In this document: positions 31,030-39,993 of the stretch, in pieces
Layout of the letters: each line of letters begins with the position of its first letter
Position numbering within the stretch: the first letter of the stretch is position 1
Source of the DNA: Microbispora siamensis
Lineage (GTDB): Bacteria > Actinomycetota > Actinomycetes > Streptosporangiales > Streptosporangiaceae
Direction of reading: 5' to 3'
Length of the DNA stretch: 64,000 nucleotides
Assembly (NCBI RefSeq): GCF_016863095.1
Contig: NZ_BOOF01000001.1
Span: forward strand, 186,001 to 250,000
The notes under the pieces: model-generated
Seen by the model: only the letters and a program-made list of their open reading frames with translations
Databases searched by the model: none
Told to the model about the DNA's origin: nothing
Translations under genes and position numbers: made by a program

Positions 31030-32081
31030 CGCTGGCCGGCCTCCGGTTCCACCGCCGGGCCGTCGCTCGCGGCGCCCGCTCCCGCGGTCGCCGTCTGCCT
31101 GCCGGAGCCCGCGTCGCCGCCCGGTGACGGGTCGTCGGCGCCGCCTCGTGCCTCCCGGTCCTGTGCCTTCTCGTCCCGCTCGTCCGCACGCAGGAGTTCC
31201 GGCTCGTCGGCCTGGTCCCGCCCGTGGGCGGGGTCGGAGAGGTCTCCGCCGGTGTCGCCGGCCGCGCCCAGCGGCTCCTCGCCCGTACGGTTGCGGGCCA
31301 GCCACAGGTACGCCAGCGCGCACAGGAAGATGACGATCGAGGTCCACTGGTTCAGCCGCAGGCCGAGGATGTGGTGGGCGGGGTCCACCCGCAGCCCCTC
31401 GATCCAGAACCGGCCGAGCGTGTAGCCCGCGACGTACAGCGCGAACACCCGGCCGTGCCGCAGGCCGAACCGGCGGGCGGCCAGGATCAGCACGCCGGCG
31501 AGCGCGAGGTCCCACAGCGACTCGTACAGGAACGTCGGGTGGTAGGTGGTCGCGCCGGGGACGGTGCCCGGGCGGCCCGGATCGATCTCCAGGCCCCACG
31601 GCAGGTCGGTGGGGCCGCCGAACAGTTCCTGGTTGAAGTAGTTGCCCCACCGGCCGATGGCCTGCGCCACGGCCACGCCGGGGGCGAGGGTGTCGGCGAC
31701 GGCGGTGAAGGAGATGCCTCGACGGCGGCACGCGATCCACACGCCGAGCGCGCCGAGGGCGATCGCGCCCCAGATGCCGAGGCCGCCCTCCCAGATGAAC
31801 AGGGCGTCGATCGGCCGCTTGGGCGCTTCGGAGCCGAAGTAGATCTGCCAGTCGGTGATGACGTGGTAGAGACGTCCGCCGACGAGGCCGAACGGCACGG
31901 CCCAGACCGCGAGGTCGGTGATCGTCCCGGGGGCGCCGCCACGGGCGCGCCAGCGGCGTTCGCCGATCCAGACGGCGACGATGACACCGAGCACGATGCA
32001 CAGCGCGTACGCGCGGATCGGGATCGGTCCGAGATTCCAGACCCCCTGTGACGGGCTGGGAATCGAGGCGAGGAGGGGCAT
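31026..32081 (-). CDS. lgt: Prolipoprotein diacylglyceryl transferase
   Basis: 351 residues. Seven-helix Lgt with GGRLYHVITDW, the signature RWGNYFNQELFGGPT, and LRVDPAHHILGLRLNQW. It transfers diacylglycerol from phosphatidylglycerol to the lipobox cysteine of prolipoproteins such as those encoded in this window. The C-terminal ~80 residues (from about residue 270) are a hydrophilic Asp/Glu/Ala/Gly-rich tail, common in actinobacteria. No ribosome-binding site precedes the ATG; a 15-bp palindrome abuts it, which suggests a leaderless message. Confidence 0.96.
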   Translation of the reverse strand: MPLLASIPSPSQGVWNLGPIPIRAYALCIVLGVIVAVWIGERRWRARGGAPGTITDLAVWAVPFGLVGGRLYHVITDWQIYFGSEAPKRPIDALFIWEGGLGIWGAIALGALGVWIACRRRGISFTAVADTLAPGVAVAQAIGRWGNYFNQELFGGPTDLPWGLEIDPGRPGTVPGATTYHPTFLYESLWDLALAGVLILAARRFGLRHGRVFALYVAGYTLGRFWIEGLRVDPAHHILGLRLNQWTSIVIFLCALAYLWLARNRTGEEPLGAAGDTGGDLSDPAHGRDQADEPELLRADERDEKAQDREARGGADDPSPGGDAGSGRQTATAGAGAASDGPAVEPEAGQR

Positions 32082-32096
32082 GTAACGTGACGTTAC
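32082..32096. promoter_or_regulatory. Perfect 15-bp palindrome abutting the lgt start codon
   Basis: GTAACGTGACGTTAC, read on the minus strand as GTAACGTCACGTTAC directly followed by ATG. TAACGT within it could serve as the -10 of a leaderless lgt transcript, so a bound protein would block initiation. Function inferred. Confidence 0.5.
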
Positions 32097-32172
32097 CGCA
32101 AGACAGGGCGGGCCCGGAGCGAGGCGCGGGCATCCGTCCCGCGACCTGCGCCGACCGTCCGCCGCACCCCGC

Positions 32173-33129
32173 TCAGAGCCCGTCGTCCGGCGTCTCGCGG
32201 AGGGCGGCGAGGCGTGCCGCGAGGTCCCCCAGGCCCGGGTGTTCGCCGAGATCCACCAGCCCCAGCCAGCCGAGCGCGGCGACCGCTTCGGGGTCCCGGG
32301 CGCCGAGAACGCCGCCCACGAGCGCCGCGACCGTGTCGGCGTCCCCGCCGAGCGACACGGCGTACGGGAGCGCCGCGGCCAGGTCCGGGGCCTCGCGGAT
32401 CACGTGGACCACCGCGGCGGCCGTCTCCACCGCGTCCAGGGAGACGCCCTCGGGCGGGGGCGACCACCGGCCGCGTGCGGCGTCCACCACGGCGTCCATC
32501 GGCCCGTGGTGCTCACCCGCCCAGCGGGCCTCGGCCGCCGCCGCGTCGAGCAGATCGCCCCCGCCCGCGTCCTCCACCGCGGACGACGCCATGGCCGCGA
32601 TCACGCACGCCGCCGCCACGGCTGCCGGCGCCCGGTGCGTCGCGGCGGACAGCGTCTCGCACAGGCCGCGGCGGCGTTCCGGCCGGTCAGGTGGCACGGC
32701 CCAGCCGACCGGGGCGATGCGCATGGCCGCGCCGTTGGTGGGCAGGTCGCCGGCCGAAGGCACGGGGAGCTCTCCCGTGGCGTGGAAGTGCGCGAGGGCC
32801 CGCCGCGTCGTCGGCCCGAGGCCGCGCACCCCGGGGGCCGCGTCGGACAGACGGGCCAGGAAGTCCATGGAGCCGGGCCGCCCGCCCGTGTCGGCCAGGC
32901 ACCGGGCGACCAGCACCATCTGCGCGGTGTCGTCGGAGGTCGAACCGCGCGGCCACCCCCGGTCCGGCGCCGGCAGCCGCACGACCTCGGCCGCGTCGAT
33001 GCGCTCCGGCGGGCGGCCCTCCCAGGGCACGCCGAGCGCGTCGCCCGCCGCGAAGGCGATCATCGCGCCGTGGATCCTCCTCGCGGCGCCGGAGAGTTCG
33101 GTGAGTCGAGGCCGGTCGTCGTACGGCAT
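32173..33129 (-). CDS. ADP-ribosylglycohydrolase family protein
   Basis: 318 residues. GAMIAFAAGDALGVPWEG, the metal-binding STSDDTAQMVL and the C-terminal SLGGDADTVAALVGG match the ADP-ribosyl-glycohydrolase (DraG/ARH) fold with its two-metal aspartates. Such enzymes remove ADP-ribose from proteins or small molecules; the target is unknown. It lies between the lgt operon and the zinc-ribbon gene; its first 70 bp overlap the frame of the truncated membrane-protein remnant. Confidence 0.9.
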   Translation of the reverse strand: MPYDDRPRLTELSGAARRIHGAMIAFAAGDALGVPWEGRPPERIDAAEVVRLPAPDRGWPRGSTSDDTAQMVLVARCLADTGGRPGSMDFLARLSDAAPGVRGLGPTTRRALAHFHATGELPVPSAGDLPTNGAAMRIAPVGWAVPPDRPERRRGLCETLSAATHRAPAAVAAACVIAAMASSAVEDAGGGDLLDAAAAEARWAGEHHGPMDAVVDAARGRWSPPPEGVSLDAVETAAAVVHVIREAPDLAAALPYAVSLGGDADTVAALVGGVLGARDPEAVAALGWLGLVDLGEHPGLGDLAARLAALRETPDDGL

Positions 33130-33353
33130 GCGGGCATGCTAACCACGGCCGCGACGGTGAAACCCGGCGAGAACGCCAGGGCGGCGTAGTAGGCGACGAC
33201 CGCGAGCACCAGACCGGCGACTCCCGCCGTGGTCCTCCACCCCTGGGACGCGGTGAGCTCGTACACGCCGGTGATCGCGAACGTGGTGGCGGACATCGCC
33301 ATCACGGCGGCGGCCACCAGCTTGGGCAGGCCGGCGAGGGCCGGGACGAGCAT
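33060..33353 (-). pseudogene. Remnant of a GPR1/FUN34/YaaH-like membrane protein
   Basis: From ATG 33353 the frame reads PALAGLPKLVAAAVM, then FAITGVYELTASQGW and GLVLAVVAYYAALAF, which resembles the last two helices of GPR1/FUN34/YaaH (acetate transporter) proteins. The N-terminal helices and their NPAPLG-type motif are absent, an in-frame stop lies just upstream of about 33465, and the reading frame then runs on into the ADP-ribosylglycohydrolase start. I read it as a truncated relic; a genuine 97-residue two-helix protein is the alternative. Confidence 0.4.
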
Positions 33354-33461
33354 CGCGGCGGCCGTGAGCAGGACGACGCCTGTCCGCCGGCCTGCTCCCC
33401 CGGGAGGTCGCGCCCGCTCATCGGCCCGGCGGCGCCGCTCCGCTGCGGCCTCGCCGTACCG

Positions 33462-33623
33462 TCACGACCGGTTGTCCGGCTCTTGGGTGCGGCTGTCGAA
33501 CTCGGTGTGGCCGTTGGGACACTTCGGAATCGTGTCGCCCTCCTGGACCGACACCTTCTCGCCGCAGACGGCGCAGTGGAAGACGCCGGTCTTGCGGGCC
33601 TTCTCACCGGTGTGGGCGGGCAC
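33462..33623 (-). CDS. 53-residue zinc-ribbon protein
   Basis: GTG 33623, with AGGAGG 5 bases upstream, opens a 53-residue frame ending at 33462. It contains FHCAVCGEKV and IPKCPNGHTEF, so a CxxC ... CxxxH metal site (Cys17, Cys20, Cys35, His39), very likely zinc. The strong ribosome-binding site and the motif argue that it is a real small gene. Rubredoxin-like or regulatory role cannot be decided. Confidence 0.75.
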   Translation of the reverse strand: MPAHTGEKARKTGVFHCAVCGEKVSVQEGDTIPKCPNGHTEFDSRTQEPDNRS

Positions 33624-33792
33624 GGCGCCTCCTCGCTCGGCTCATCGCGACGGAACCGCTCGGGCGCGGGCGGGGCTCCGGTCGGAGCGGCCTGTCCCCC
33701 GCCCTGTGCGGAGCTTGCGACATCGCGCTCGATACCCCCGTCAGGGGAGAGCCACGCGGCTTTTGCCCGATTCTTGGCGACGGGCGGGGCGC

Positions 33793-33817
33793 GGGACGGC
33801 CCGCGTGGGGCCGTCCC
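33793..33817 (-). terminator. Hairpin terminator after DsbA-like gene
   Basis: 10-bp perfect stem (33793-33802 with 33808-33817), 5-base loop, 10 bases past the stop of the DsbA-like gene. The remaining gap to the zinc-ribbon gene (33624-33792) shows nothing else I can name. Confidence 0.65.
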
Positions 33818-33826
33818 CGCGGGAGG

Positions 33827-34573
33827 TCACTTGCCGGCGCTCTCCACCGCGTCACGCAGCGAGTTCGGCACGAAGGCGACGTTGGTGTCGAGCTCCTTGC
33901 CGTTGAGCTTGACGGTCGGCGTGCCGGTCAGCTTCTGCGCGCTCATGGTCTGCGCGGAGAACTGCTGGTGCGCGGCGACGTTGCGCTGCTGCCGTACGCA
34001 GTTGTCGAAGTCCTCCGCGGTGACTCCGGCTTCCTTGCCCCACTTGATCAGCTCGTCGATCGTGAAGCCGGTCACGGTCTCGCTCGGCTGGTTCTTGTAG
34101 AGCTTGTCGTGGAACGCCAGCCACTGCCGGCCGTCCGTGATGCAGCGGGCGGCGGAGGCCGCGCGCAGCGAGTTGCCCTTGGTCGGCTCCTGCGTGAAGA
34201 TCGTGATCGGGTGGTAGACGACCTTGGCCTTGCCCTCGGCGGCCAGGTTCTTCAGCGTGGACCCGCTGGTCTCCTCGAACTGCTTGCACGCCGGGCACTG
34301 GAAGTCCTCGAACACGTCGACCACGGGCGCGGTCACGCCGGACTTGGCCATCACGACCGTCCCGTCCTTCTCCACGGTGACGGGAGCGGCGTTCCCGGAG
34401 GTCTCCTCCGCGGTTCCCTGCTGCACCGACCACACCGTGAAGGCGACGGCGATCACGACGATCACCGCGATGGTGGCGATCATCGTGATGCGCTTGCGCT
34501 GCTCCTGCTTGCGCAAGGCCTCCCGCTGGGCCGCGATCCGGGCCCTGGCCGCCTCACTCGTCCGCTTGCTCAC
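33827..34573 (-). CDS. Membrane-anchored DsbA-family thiol oxidoreductase
   Basis: 248 residues. Basic cytoplasmic N-terminus, one membrane helix at about 30-50 (ITMIATIAVIVVIAVAFTVW), then an extracellular thioredoxin fold with active site FQCPACKQF (CPAC) and the cis-Pro loop LTGTPTVKLNG. Likely oxidises or isomerises disulfides in exported proteins. The MauE/DoxX-like membrane protein 124 bp upstream is a plausible redox partner. Confidence 0.9.
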   Translation of the reverse strand: MSKRTSEAARARIAAQREALRKQEQRKRITMIATIAVIVVIAVAFTVWSVQQGTAEETSGNAAPVTVEKDGTVVMAKSGVTAPVVDVFEDFQCPACKQFEETSGSTLKNLAAEGKAKVVYHPITIFTQEPTKGNSLRAASAARCITDGRQWLAFHDKLYKNQPSETVTGFTIDELIKWGKEAGVTAEDFDNCVRQQRNVAAHQQFSAQTMSAQKLTGTPTVKLNGKELDTNVAFVPNSLRDAVESAGK

Positions 34574-34697
34574 GAAGCTTCCCCCCTGGCTTTGCTTTCC
34601 GGTTCCGTTCGCGCACTACCGTCGGCCCCGCGCGGCCTGGGGCGGTAGGGCCGAAGGACCCGTGATCGGTCGCCGTGCTCGGCGACGTCGTCCCCGG

Positions 34698-35267
34698 TCA
34701 CACACCGTCGTCCTCGCCGCCGTCCGAGCCGTCCTCGTCCGCCGTCTCCCGCTCCCCCGTGAAGCCCAGCGCGGAGTCCAGCGACAGGCGGCTCGCCGGC
34801 CTGACCACGATCCACGCCGCACAGACCAGCAGCCCGAGGTCGCGCATCAGCTCCCAGAAGTAGTTCGGATCCTGTCCCGCGGCGAGCGTGCCGTCGCCCC
34901 CGAAGCAGCCGCAGTCGATGCGCAGCCCCCTGGCCCAGGCCGACGCGATGCCGATGACGAACGCCACCATCAGCACCCCGCCGACGGCCGCCGCCGCGCG
35001 CGTGAACAGGCCGACGAGCAGCAGCAGGCCCGTGATGATCTCCAGGACCGGCAGGCCGTATCCCACGACCTGCGCGACGGAGTCGGGCAGGAGCTGATAG
35101 GCCCGCACCGCCTGCACCGACAGCGCGGGCGCTCCGATCTTGAGCGCCCCGGCGACGATCAGTACGCCGGCGAGCACGACCCGTGCGGCGGTCGTGACCC
35201 AGGAGAGCACGGGTTTCGCGGGCTGTAACCGTTCGGACACCGAGGCGCCGGATGCCAACTGAACCAT
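34698..35267 (-). CDS. MauE/DoxX-family membrane protein
   Basis: 189 residues, four membrane helices: RVVLAGVLIVAGALKIGAP, GYGLPVLEIITGLLLLVGLF, and IDCGCFGGDG, the Cys-x-Cys of MauE-like proteins. Together with the downstream DsbA-like gene it suggests an extracytoplasmic thiol-redox module, like MauD/MauE. C-terminal acidic tail. The gap to trpA (35268-35404) holds only a weak hairpin (35333-35338 with 35354-35359). Confidence 0.85.
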   Translation of the reverse strand: MVQLASGASVSERLQPAKPVLSWVTTAARVVLAGVLIVAGALKIGAPALSVQAVRAYQLLPDSVAQVVGYGLPVLEIITGLLLLVGLFTRAAAAVGGVLMVAFVIGIASAWARGLRIDCGCFGGDGTLAAGQDPNYFWELMRDLGLLVCAAWIVVRPASRLSLDSALGFTGERETADEDGSDGGEDDGV

Positions 35268-35404
35268 GAGTCTCCTCGCCCGGTAGGCAACACCGACTGA
35301 ACAGTACCGGGACCCAACCTCACCATGTGCTGGATAAGAGCATGGTAAGCCGCCTTATCTTGGCTGCTCGCGGCGCATGTACGGGAAGGAAACCCCAGGG
35401 CGGC

Positions 35405-36199
35405 TCAGCGCCGGACGCCCCGGGCGAGTTCGGACGCGAGCTCGCGTACCGCCGCAAGGCCGGACTTCTCGTCCGGCGCGTCGAGCAGCCGCCGGATGAA
35501 GGCGGACCCGACGATGACGCCGTCGGCGTACGCCGCGACCTCGGCGGCCTGGGCGCCGTTCCCGACGCCGAGCCCGACGCAGACGGGCAGCGACGTGTTC
35601 GCCTTGGTCCGCTTGACCAGGCCCTCCGCCGACGAGCTGACGGTCTCCCTCGCGCCGGTCACGCCCATCAGCGAGGCCGCGTACACGAAGCCCGTGCAGC
35701 AGGCGGCCACCCGGGCGATGCGCTCGTCCGGCGAGCTGGGCGCGACGAGGAAGACCGTGTCGATGCCGGCCTCCTTGCTCGCGGCGAGCCAGGGCTCGGA
35801 CTCCTCGGGCGTCAGGTCAGGCGTGATGGTCCCGACGCCGCCCGCAGAGGCGAGGTCGCGCGCGAAGCGCTCGGCGCCGTAGCGGTCGATCGGGTTCCAG
35901 TACGTCATGACCAGCGTCGCGGCCCCCGACTTCGCCACGCCCTCGACGGTGCGCAGCACGTCGGCGATGCGGGTGCCGTTGGTCAGCGACCGGTGCACCG
36001 CGTCCTGGATGGTCGGGCCGTCCATGAGCGGATCGGAGTACGGCAGGCCGATCTCGATCACGTCGCAGCCGGCCTCGACCATCGCCGTCGCCGCGGCGAC
36101 CGCGCCGTCCTTGGTCGGGAAGCCGGCCGGCAGGTAGCCGACCAGCGCGGCCCTGTCCTCGGCGCGGGCCTTGTCGAACACCGCGTGGAGTGTCGTCAT
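35405..36199 (-). CDS. trpA: Tryptophan synthase alpha chain
   Basis: 264 residues. VGYLPAGFPTKDGAV, CDVIEIGLPYSDPLMDGPTIQ with the catalytic Glu/Asp, and GLGVGNGAQAAEVAAYADGVIVGSA. Cleaves indole-glycerol phosphate to indole, passed to TrpB. Starts 22 bp after the trpB stop. Last gene of the trp run. Confidence 0.97.
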   Translation of the reverse strand: MTTLHAVFDKARAEDRAALVGYLPAGFPTKDGAVAAATAMVEAGCDVIEIGLPYSDPLMDGPTIQDAVHRSLTNGTRIADVLRTVEGVAKSGAATLVMTYWNPIDRYGAERFARDLASAGGVGTITPDLTPEESEPWLAASKEAGIDTVFLVAPSSPDERIARVAACCTGFVYAASLMGVTGARETVSSSAEGLVKRTKANTSLPVCVGLGVGNGAQAAEVAAYADGVIVGSAFIRRLLDAPDEKSGLAAVRELASELARGVRR

Positions 36200-36221
36200 C
36201 GGGATGCCCTATCGATGCTGA

Positions 36222-37466
36222 TCAGAGGTTGAAGTACTTCATTGCGGTGCCCATGTCCTTGTCACCGCGGCCCGACAGGTTCACCAGGATGACCGCGTCC
36301 GGGCCGAGCTCGCGGCCCAGCCGCAGCGCGCCCGCGAGCGCGTGCGAGGACTCGATGGCCGGGATGATGCCCTCGGTGCGGGCCAGCAGGGCGAAGGCCT
36401 CCATGGCCTCCTCGTCGGTCACGCCCTCGTAGGTGGCCCGGCCGGTGTCCTTGAGCCACGCGTGCTCGGGGCCCACGCCCGGGTAGTCGAGACCGGCCGA
36501 GATCGAGTGCGACTCGATCGTCTGGCCCTCCTCGTCCTGCAGGACGTAGGTGCGGGCGCCGTGCAGCACGCCGACGCTTCCCTCGGTCAGGGTCAGCGCG
36601 TGCTCGCCGGTCTCCACGCCCCGGCCGCCGGCCTCGTAGCCGTACAGCCGGACACCCTCGTCCTCGATGAAGGCGTGGAAGACGCCGATGGCGTTCGAGC
36701 CGCCGCCGACGGCGGCGCAGACCGCGTCGGGCAGCTTGCCGGTCAGCTCCAGCACCTGGCGGCGCGCCTCGACCCCGATGATCCGGGCGAAGTCCCGGAC
36801 GATCTCGGGGAACGGGTGCGGCCCGGCGACCGTGCCGAACAGGTAGTGGGTGTGGTCGACGTTGGTGACCCAGTCGCGGAACGCCTCGTTGATGGCGTCC
36901 TTGAGGGTCTGGCTCCCGTTGGTCACCGGCACGACCGTCGCGCCGAGGAGCTTCATCCTGGCGACGTTGAGCGCCTGGCGCTCGCAGTCGACGGCGCCCA
37001 TGTAGATGACGCACTCCAGGCCCATCAGCGCCGCGGCGGTGGCGGTGGCGACGCCGTGCTGACCTGCCCCGGTCTCCGCGATGACGCGCCGCTTGCCCAG
37101 CCGCTTGGTCAGCAGCGCCTGGCCGAGCACGTTATTGATCTTGTGGGCGCCGGTGTGGGTCAGGTCCTCGCGCTTGAGCAGGATCCGCGCGCCGCCCGCG
37201 TGCTGGGCGAAGCGCGGCACCTCGGTCAGCGTCGTGGGACGGCCGGCGTACGTACGCAGCAGGTGGTCGAACTCGCGCAGGAAATCCAGGTCGGCCTTGG
37301 CCTTCTCGTACTCCGCGGCGACCTCGTCGAGGGCCGGGATCAGGGCCTCCGGCACGTACCTGCCGCCGAACCTGCCGAACTTGCCGTGGACGTCGGGGTC
37401 GTTCCCGTGGACGCCGTTGCCGGCCAGATCGGCGGGGGTGATGATGGTCCCTTCCGTCGGGGTCAC
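36222..37466 (-). CDS. trpB: Tryptophan synthase beta chain
   Basis: 414 residues from GTG 37466, which has GAGGGAGG 5 bases upstream. GTG 37496, overlapping the trpC stop as GTGA, is an equally coherent alternative that adds 10 residues. [13 protein letters not shown], the PLP lysine in [26 protein letters not shown], and the phosphate loop GGGSNAIG. Condenses indole with serine to tryptophan. Confidence 0.97.
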   Translation of the reverse strand: MTPTEGTIITPADLAGNGVHGNDPDVHGKFGRFGGRYVPEALIPALDEVAAEYEKAKADLDFLREFDHLLRTYAGRPTTLTEVPRFAQHAGGARILLKREDLTHTGAHKINNVLGQALLTKRLGKRRVIAETGAGQHGVATATAAALMGLECVIYMGAVDCERQALNVARMKLLGATVVPVTNGSQTLKDAINEAFRDWVTNVDHTHYLFGTVAGPHPFPEIVRDFARIIGVEARRQVLELTGKLPDAVCAAVGGGSNAIGVFHAFIEDEGVRLYGYEAGGRGVETGEHALTLTEGSVGVLHGARTYVLQDEEGQTIESHSISAGLDYPGVGPEHAWLKDTGRATYEGVTDEEAMEAFALLARTEGIIPAIESSHALAGALRLGRELGPDAVILVNLSGRGDKDMGTAMKYFNL

Positions 37467-37492
37467 GCGGCCTCCCTCTGCAGCGCTGTCGT

Positions 37493-38317
37493 TCACGAGT
37501 GCCTCTCGGAGCCGGTGTCCTGCCGCGAGGCCGGGTGGGCGCCCGCGGTCACCAGGTCGTTGACCGCCGCCTTGGGGTCCCTGCCGGTGACCAGGCTCTC
37601 GCCCACCAGCACGGCGTCCGCTCCCGCCCGCGCGTACGCGAGCAGGTCGTGCGGGCCGCGGACGCCGGACTCGGCGATCTTGATGATGCCGTCCGGAACC
37701 TTGGGCGCGAGCTTGGCGAACACCTCGCGATCCACCTCGAGCGTCTTGAGGTCGCGGGCGTTGACACCGATGATCTTCGCGCCTGCGTCGACCGCGCGGA
37801 CGAGCTCCTCCTCGGTGTGCACCTCGACGAGCGGGGCGAGCCCGATCGACTCGGCGCGCTCGATCAGCGAGACGAGCGCCTGCTGGTCGAGGGCGGCCAC
37901 GATGAGCAGGGCGAGGTCCGCGCCGTGCGCCCGGGCCTCCCACAGCTGGTAGGAGGTGACGATGAAGTCCTTGCGCAGGACGGGGATGTCCACGGCCGCG
38001 CGCACGGCCGCGAGGTCGGCGAGCGTCCCGCCGAACCTGCGCTGCTCCGTCAGCACGCTGATGACGTGGGCGCCGCCCTCCTCGTAGTCCGCCGCGAGGG
38101 CGGCGGGGTCGGCGATGGCGGCGAGCGCGCCCTTCGAGGGGCTCGACCGCTTCACCTCCGCGATGACCGACACCCGGTCGCCGCCGAGCGCGGCGTAGGC
38201 GTCCCGGGGCTCGGGGGCACGGGCGGCGAGCCGCTTGAGCTCCTCGATCGGCACGTTGCGCTGCCGCTCTTCGAGGTCCTCCCGCACGCCCAGGATGATG
38301 TCCTCAAGAACACTCAC
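37493..38317 (-). CDS. trpC: Indole-3-glycerol phosphate synthase
   Basis: 274 residues. [80 protein letters not shown]. Forms indole-3-glycerol phosphate from the anthranilate ribonucleotide product. GTG 38317 with AGGAGG upstream is where homology begins; the frame upstream to 38452 is not conserved. A small frame encoding 19 residues ends over this start codon. Confidence 0.97.
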   Translation of the reverse strand: MSVLEDIILGVREDLEERQRNVPIEELKRLAARAPEPRDAYAALGGDRVSVIAEVKRSSPSKGALAAIADPAALAADYEEGGAHVISVLTEQRRFGGTLADLAAVRAAVDIPVLRKDFIVTSYQLWEARAHGADLALLIVAALDQQALVSLIERAESIGLAPLVEVHTEEELVRAVDAGAKIIGVNARDLKTLEVDREVFAKLAPKVPDGIIKIAESGVRGPHDLLAYARAGADAVLVGESLVTGRDPKAAVNDLVTAGAHPASRQDTGSERHS

Positions 38318-38373
38318 GCGTCCTCCTCGCCTTCGGCTCGGAGCTCGCGCGATTTGCCTGTCCGCTCGCTCAC
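38314..38373 (-). CDS. 19-residue upstream ORF coupled to trpC
   Basis: GTG 38373, with GGAGGG about 10 bases upstream, encodes a charged 19-residue peptide (starts [18 protein letters not shown]) whose TGA overlaps the trpC GTG as GTGA. It has no Trp codon, so it is not a classical attenuator leader, but overlap would couple trpC translation. May be chance. Confidence 0.3.
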   Translation of the reverse strand: MSERTGKSRELRAEGEEDA

Positions 38374-38461
38374 GCGTAAGGGTCCCTCCGGTCGGCTGCT
38401 CTGCGTGTCCTGCCCTGCGATGGTATCGGCCCGTCTCGCGTCGGGCCGCCACCGGGTCGAT

Positions 38462-38887
38462 TCACGGTGCGAGGAAATGCCCGAAAGGCGTATTACGCAC
38501 CACCCAGAAGACGGCCGCGACGGCGAGGAGTCCCCACAGGTACGCGGGGCGCGCGATGTCCGGGCGCACGGGCCGTCCCTGCCATGATCGTAACGCCCAG
38601 CGGGCCCACAACGTGATTACGACAGGGACGCAGAAGACAAAGAGCAGGTTCATCCGCGCCGCCCCGGCGAGGTCGGCGTGGGCGAGGTCGTGCACGGCGC
38701 GCAGCGCGCCGCACCCGGGGCAGTACAGGCCGGTCAGGTAATAGAACGGGCAGACGGGGTAATGCCCCGGCTCGTGCGGGTCGACCACCGCCAGGTACGT
38801 CACCGCCCCGGCGAGAACCGCCGCGGCGCCGAACGGCGCGCGCAGCGACCACACCCGGTCCCACGCGCGCCGTCCGGTCACGTCCAT
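38462..38887 (-). CDS. DUF2752 membrane protein
   Basis: 141 residues, three to four membrane helices. FYYLTGLYCPGCGALRAVHDLAHADLAGAARMN is the DUF2752 signature with its CPGCG motif. Family function is unknown. It sits between the RDD gene and trpC on the same strand, gap to trpC 144 bp. Confidence 0.85.
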   Translation of the reverse strand: MDVTGRRAWDRVWSLRAPFGAAAVLAGAVTYLAVVDPHEPGHYPVCPFYYLTGLYCPGCGALRAVHDLAHADLAGAARMNLLFVFCVPVVITLWARWALRSWQGRPVRPDIARPAYLWGLLAVAAVFWVVRNTPFGHFLAP

Positions 38888-38897
38888 GAAGGTCAGC

Positions 38898-39554
38898 CTA
38901 ACGCGGGGCGCGCACGACCACGGTGCCGACGATCTTGTCGGCGAAGGTCTGCCGCTTGGCGTCCCATAGCGGCCACAGGTAGCCGATGTAGCAGGGCAGG
39001 CCGTCGATGACGTGGCAGATGTACCGGACGACGGCCATGCCGAAGCCGATGTACTCGCCGGTCTGCTCCTTGACCGTCTGGATGCCGACGGCCTTCTTGC
39101 CCACCGTCTGGCCGGTGGTGCCCTCCTTGTACTTCAGCCACAGGCCGAGGCCGATCGCCACGACGAAGCCGAGGAGGTAGATGATCATGCCGATTCCGCT
39201 GCCGCCCGAGGAGGTCATCTCACCCGTGTTCGGGTCCACCTGGATCGAGCTGGCGGTCATGGAGCCGCCGATGGCGTAGAGGATGCCGGACGGGACGCCG
39301 ACGAGGAGGCCGTCGATCAGCGTGGCGCCGACGCGCAGGCCCCAGTGCGCGAACTCGGGGGCCGGGTAACCGCCGGGCGGGCCGTAAGCGCCGCCGTACT
39401 GGGCACCCCCGGGCGGAGCCGGGTACGAGCCCTGCGGCGGCGGGTAACCACCCTGCGGGTAGCCGCCCTGCGGCGGGGGATACCCGCCCTGCGGGCCGGG
39501 CTGGTTCTGGGGGTAACCACCCGGGTTGTAGCCCGGGTCGTTGCCGTACGTCAT
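38898..39554 (-). CDS. RDD-family membrane protein with Gly/Pro/Tyr-rich N-terminus
   Basis: 218 residues. The first ~65 residues are low-complexity (repeats of GGYPQ and PPPQ). An RDD domain follows: FAHWGLRVGATLIDGLLVGVP and GLWLKYKEGTTGQTVGKKAVGIQ. RDD proteins are membrane proteins with suggested roles in transport or envelope stress. Starts 10 bp from the DUF2752 gene, so both are probably cotranscribed. Confidence 0.88.
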   Translation of the reverse strand: MTYGNDPGYNPGGYPQNQPGPQGGYPPPQGGYPQGGYPPPQGSYPAPPGGAQYGGAYGPPGGYPAPEFAHWGLRVGATLIDGLLVGVPSGILYAIGGSMTASSIQVDPNTGEMTSSGGSGIGMIIYLLGFVVAIGLGLWLKYKEGTTGQTVGKKAVGIQTVKEQTGEYIGFGMAVVRYICHVIDGLPCYIGYLWPLWDAKRQTFADKIVGTVVVRAPR

Positions 39555-39993
39555 GTGGTACTCCTGCGTGAGTGGGGAAAGGAGTCTCGGATCTTTTCAG
39601 CGCGACGAGACCGGAGACGCCCCCGAAGATCCGCGGAGCACCGCATGGAGACGGGCCGGGGATGCCGGGGAGGAGCGACGCGACGACCATGCCGTTCCCG
39701 CCGGCGCCGGAGGGTGGCCGGCGCCGGTGCGGACTACCGGCCGGAGCCGGTGACGACGGCCGCCGGAGGCCGGCTGCCGGTCACCCCGGCGGGGCGGGCA
39801 GCCGCGGCCGCCCGTGCCGCCCGGCCGACTCCCGTGGCTCATTCGGTCTCCTGTGAGGTGATCAGAGGTCGGCGCGAAGCCTACCGGCAGCGGGGCGGCC
39901 GGTCCGGTGGAAATCGGCTTTGTGGACAATTTGTAATCTGAGGTGGGAACGATCCAACGCGCTCCGGAAGGGCGCTCTCCCGCGGTCGACCGG
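39555..39993. other. 439-bp gene-free interval with strong hairpin
   Basis: No frame here has a credible start, homology or codon usage. It contains a hairpin with two copies of the self-palindromic CCGGCGCCGG (39701-39710 and 39718-39727) and an AT-richer stretch at 39908-39941 (TTTGTGGACAATTTGTAAT), which could hold a promoter for the RDD gene or the 3' end signals of the Trp-associated gene. Confidence 0.5.

Noticed and set aside
35333..35359. GATAAG...CTTATC hairpin between trpA and the MauE gene
   Set aside because: Only six pairs with a long loop; too weak to call a terminator.
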